Shown here: positions 4,755 to 5,391 of the stretch, in pieces
How positions within the stretch are numbered: position 1 is the stretch's first letter
Layout: every line of letters begins with the position of its first letter
Made by a program: the position numbers and the translations under genes
Source: Oscillibacter sp.
Lineage (GTDB): Bacteria > Bacillota > Clostridia > Oscillospirales > Oscillospiraceae
DNA: 5,391 nt
Assembly: GCA_017380995.1 (NCBI GenBank)
Contig: JAFOCY010000030.1
Coordinates: 1 to 5,391, forward strand
Direction: 5' to 3'
Notes under the pieces: generated by a model
What the model saw: the letters and a program-made list of their open reading frames with translations, nothing else
What the model was told of the DNA's origin: nothing
Databases searched by the model: none

Positions 4755-5375
4755 TTACTTCTTAGTTTTGTTCAGGGCCCACTGCATGGCAGCGATGAGG
4801 CAGCCCAGAACCAGGAAGCCGCCCACCGGCAGGGTCAGCATCTTGATGCCGAACTCTGCGGGGATGATCTGGATGCCCTTGCCATCCACGCCCAGGATGC
4901 CACCGCCGAAGGCGCCGTTGCCCAGGAACTCACGGATGATGCACATGATCAGCAGCACCACAGTGTAACCGATGCCCTGGAAGATACCGTCAAAGAAGGA
5001 ATCCACCACGCCGTTCTTGTAGGAGAAGCCCTCGGCACGGCCCAGGATAATGCAGTTAACAACGATCAGGGGGATAAACACGCCCAGAGAAGAAGCCAGA
5101 TCGGGCAGGAATGCCTGGATCAGCAGGTCCACCATGGTAACGAAGCCTGCGATGACGACGATGAACATGGCGATACGGATCTTGTCGGGAACGATCTTGC
5201 GGATCAAAGAGATGATGATGTTGGAAAGGGTCAGGATCACCAGAACGGCGACGCCCATGCCCAGGCCATTGAAGAAGGAGGTGGTAATGGCCATGGTGGA
5301 GCACATACCCAGCACCTGCACCAGAACGGGGTTCTGAGTCAGCAGGCCTTCCATGAATTGCTTTCTACGGTTCAT
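4755..5375 (-). CDS. rnfE: Rnf complex membrane subunit RnfE
   Basis: RnfE is the second of the paired integral membrane subunits, homologous to RnfA and NqrD. The 206 residues begin MNRRKQFMEGLLTQNPVLVQ, the family's cytoplasmic start and first helix, and continue with VLGMCSTMAITTS (21-33) and IVVNCIILGRAEGF (104-117). C25 and C108 are the predicted ligands that share a 2Fe-2S cluster with the RnfA cysteines; both are present. After C25 there is serine (S26), whereas RnfA here has proline at the matching place (GICPF). About six hydrophobic segments are visible, and the protein ends in a short basic tail (NKTKK). The start is supported by AGGAGG ten bases upstream, which touches the right edge of the window (5386-5391). 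The gene is complete. rnfG is the usual upstream neighbour and would lie just beyond the edge. Confidence 0.95.
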   Translation of the reverse strand: MNRRKQFMEGLLTQNPVLVQVLGMCSTMAITTSFFNGLGMGVAVLVILTLSNIIISLIRKIVPDKIRIAMFIVVIAGFVTMVDLLIQAFLPDLASSLGVFIPLIVVNCIILGRAEGFSYKNGVVDSFFDGIFQGIGYTVVLLIMCIIREFLGNGAFGGGILGVDGKGIQIIPAEFGIKMLTLPVGGFLVLGCLIAAMQWALNKTKK

Positions 5376-5391
5376 ATTCGTTGCTCCTCCT

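Overview
All supported genes in this window lie on the minus strand, so the map reads from right to left. The sequence suggests a Gram-positive, anaerobic member of the Clostridia. The evidence is GC-rich coding sequence, very strong AAGGAGG-type ribosome binding sites, a clostridial-type Rnf complex with a multi-cluster RnfB, and a Firmicutes-type Feo iron-uptake locus with a small FeoB-associated cysteine-rich protein. A gut Oscillospiraceae-like organism would fit, but that is inference and no taxonomic marker gene is present.

The right part (about 3199-5391) is the 3' end of an rnf operon, in the order rnfE, rnfA, rnfB. It closes with a textbook intrinsic terminator. RnfE and RnfA are the paired membrane subunits and RnfB is the iron-sulfur subunit that takes electrons from ferredoxin. 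The other rnf genes (usually C, D and G) would be expected beyond the right edge.

The middle part (about 538-3173) is a ferrous-iron uptake locus: feoA, feoB and a 49-residue FeoB-associated cysteine-rich membrane protein, ended by a terminator at 538-568. feoA has a near-consensus promoter overlapped by a perfect 9+9 bp inverted repeat. A second copy of the same 18-bp box (TTAGTT-N6-AACTAA) sits in the feoA-feoB gap, just after a terminator-like hairpin. feoA and feoB therefore look like two transcription units under one regulator, most likely a metal-dependent repressor of the DtxR type. Iron uptake next to an iron-sulfur-rich respiratory complex makes biological sense, but they appear to be separate transcripts.

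The left part (1-537) holds the first 57 codons of an unidentified exported protein, which runs off the window. Upstream of it lies an AT-richer non-coding stretch with a good promoter (409-438), a large hairpin terminator (277-324) placed before the gene, and a degenerate direct repeat flanking that hairpin. This promoter, hairpin, gene arrangement resembles a transcription attenuator or a small RNA gene. It is the least explained part of the window. The rest is well-known biology, and no clearly new system is visible.
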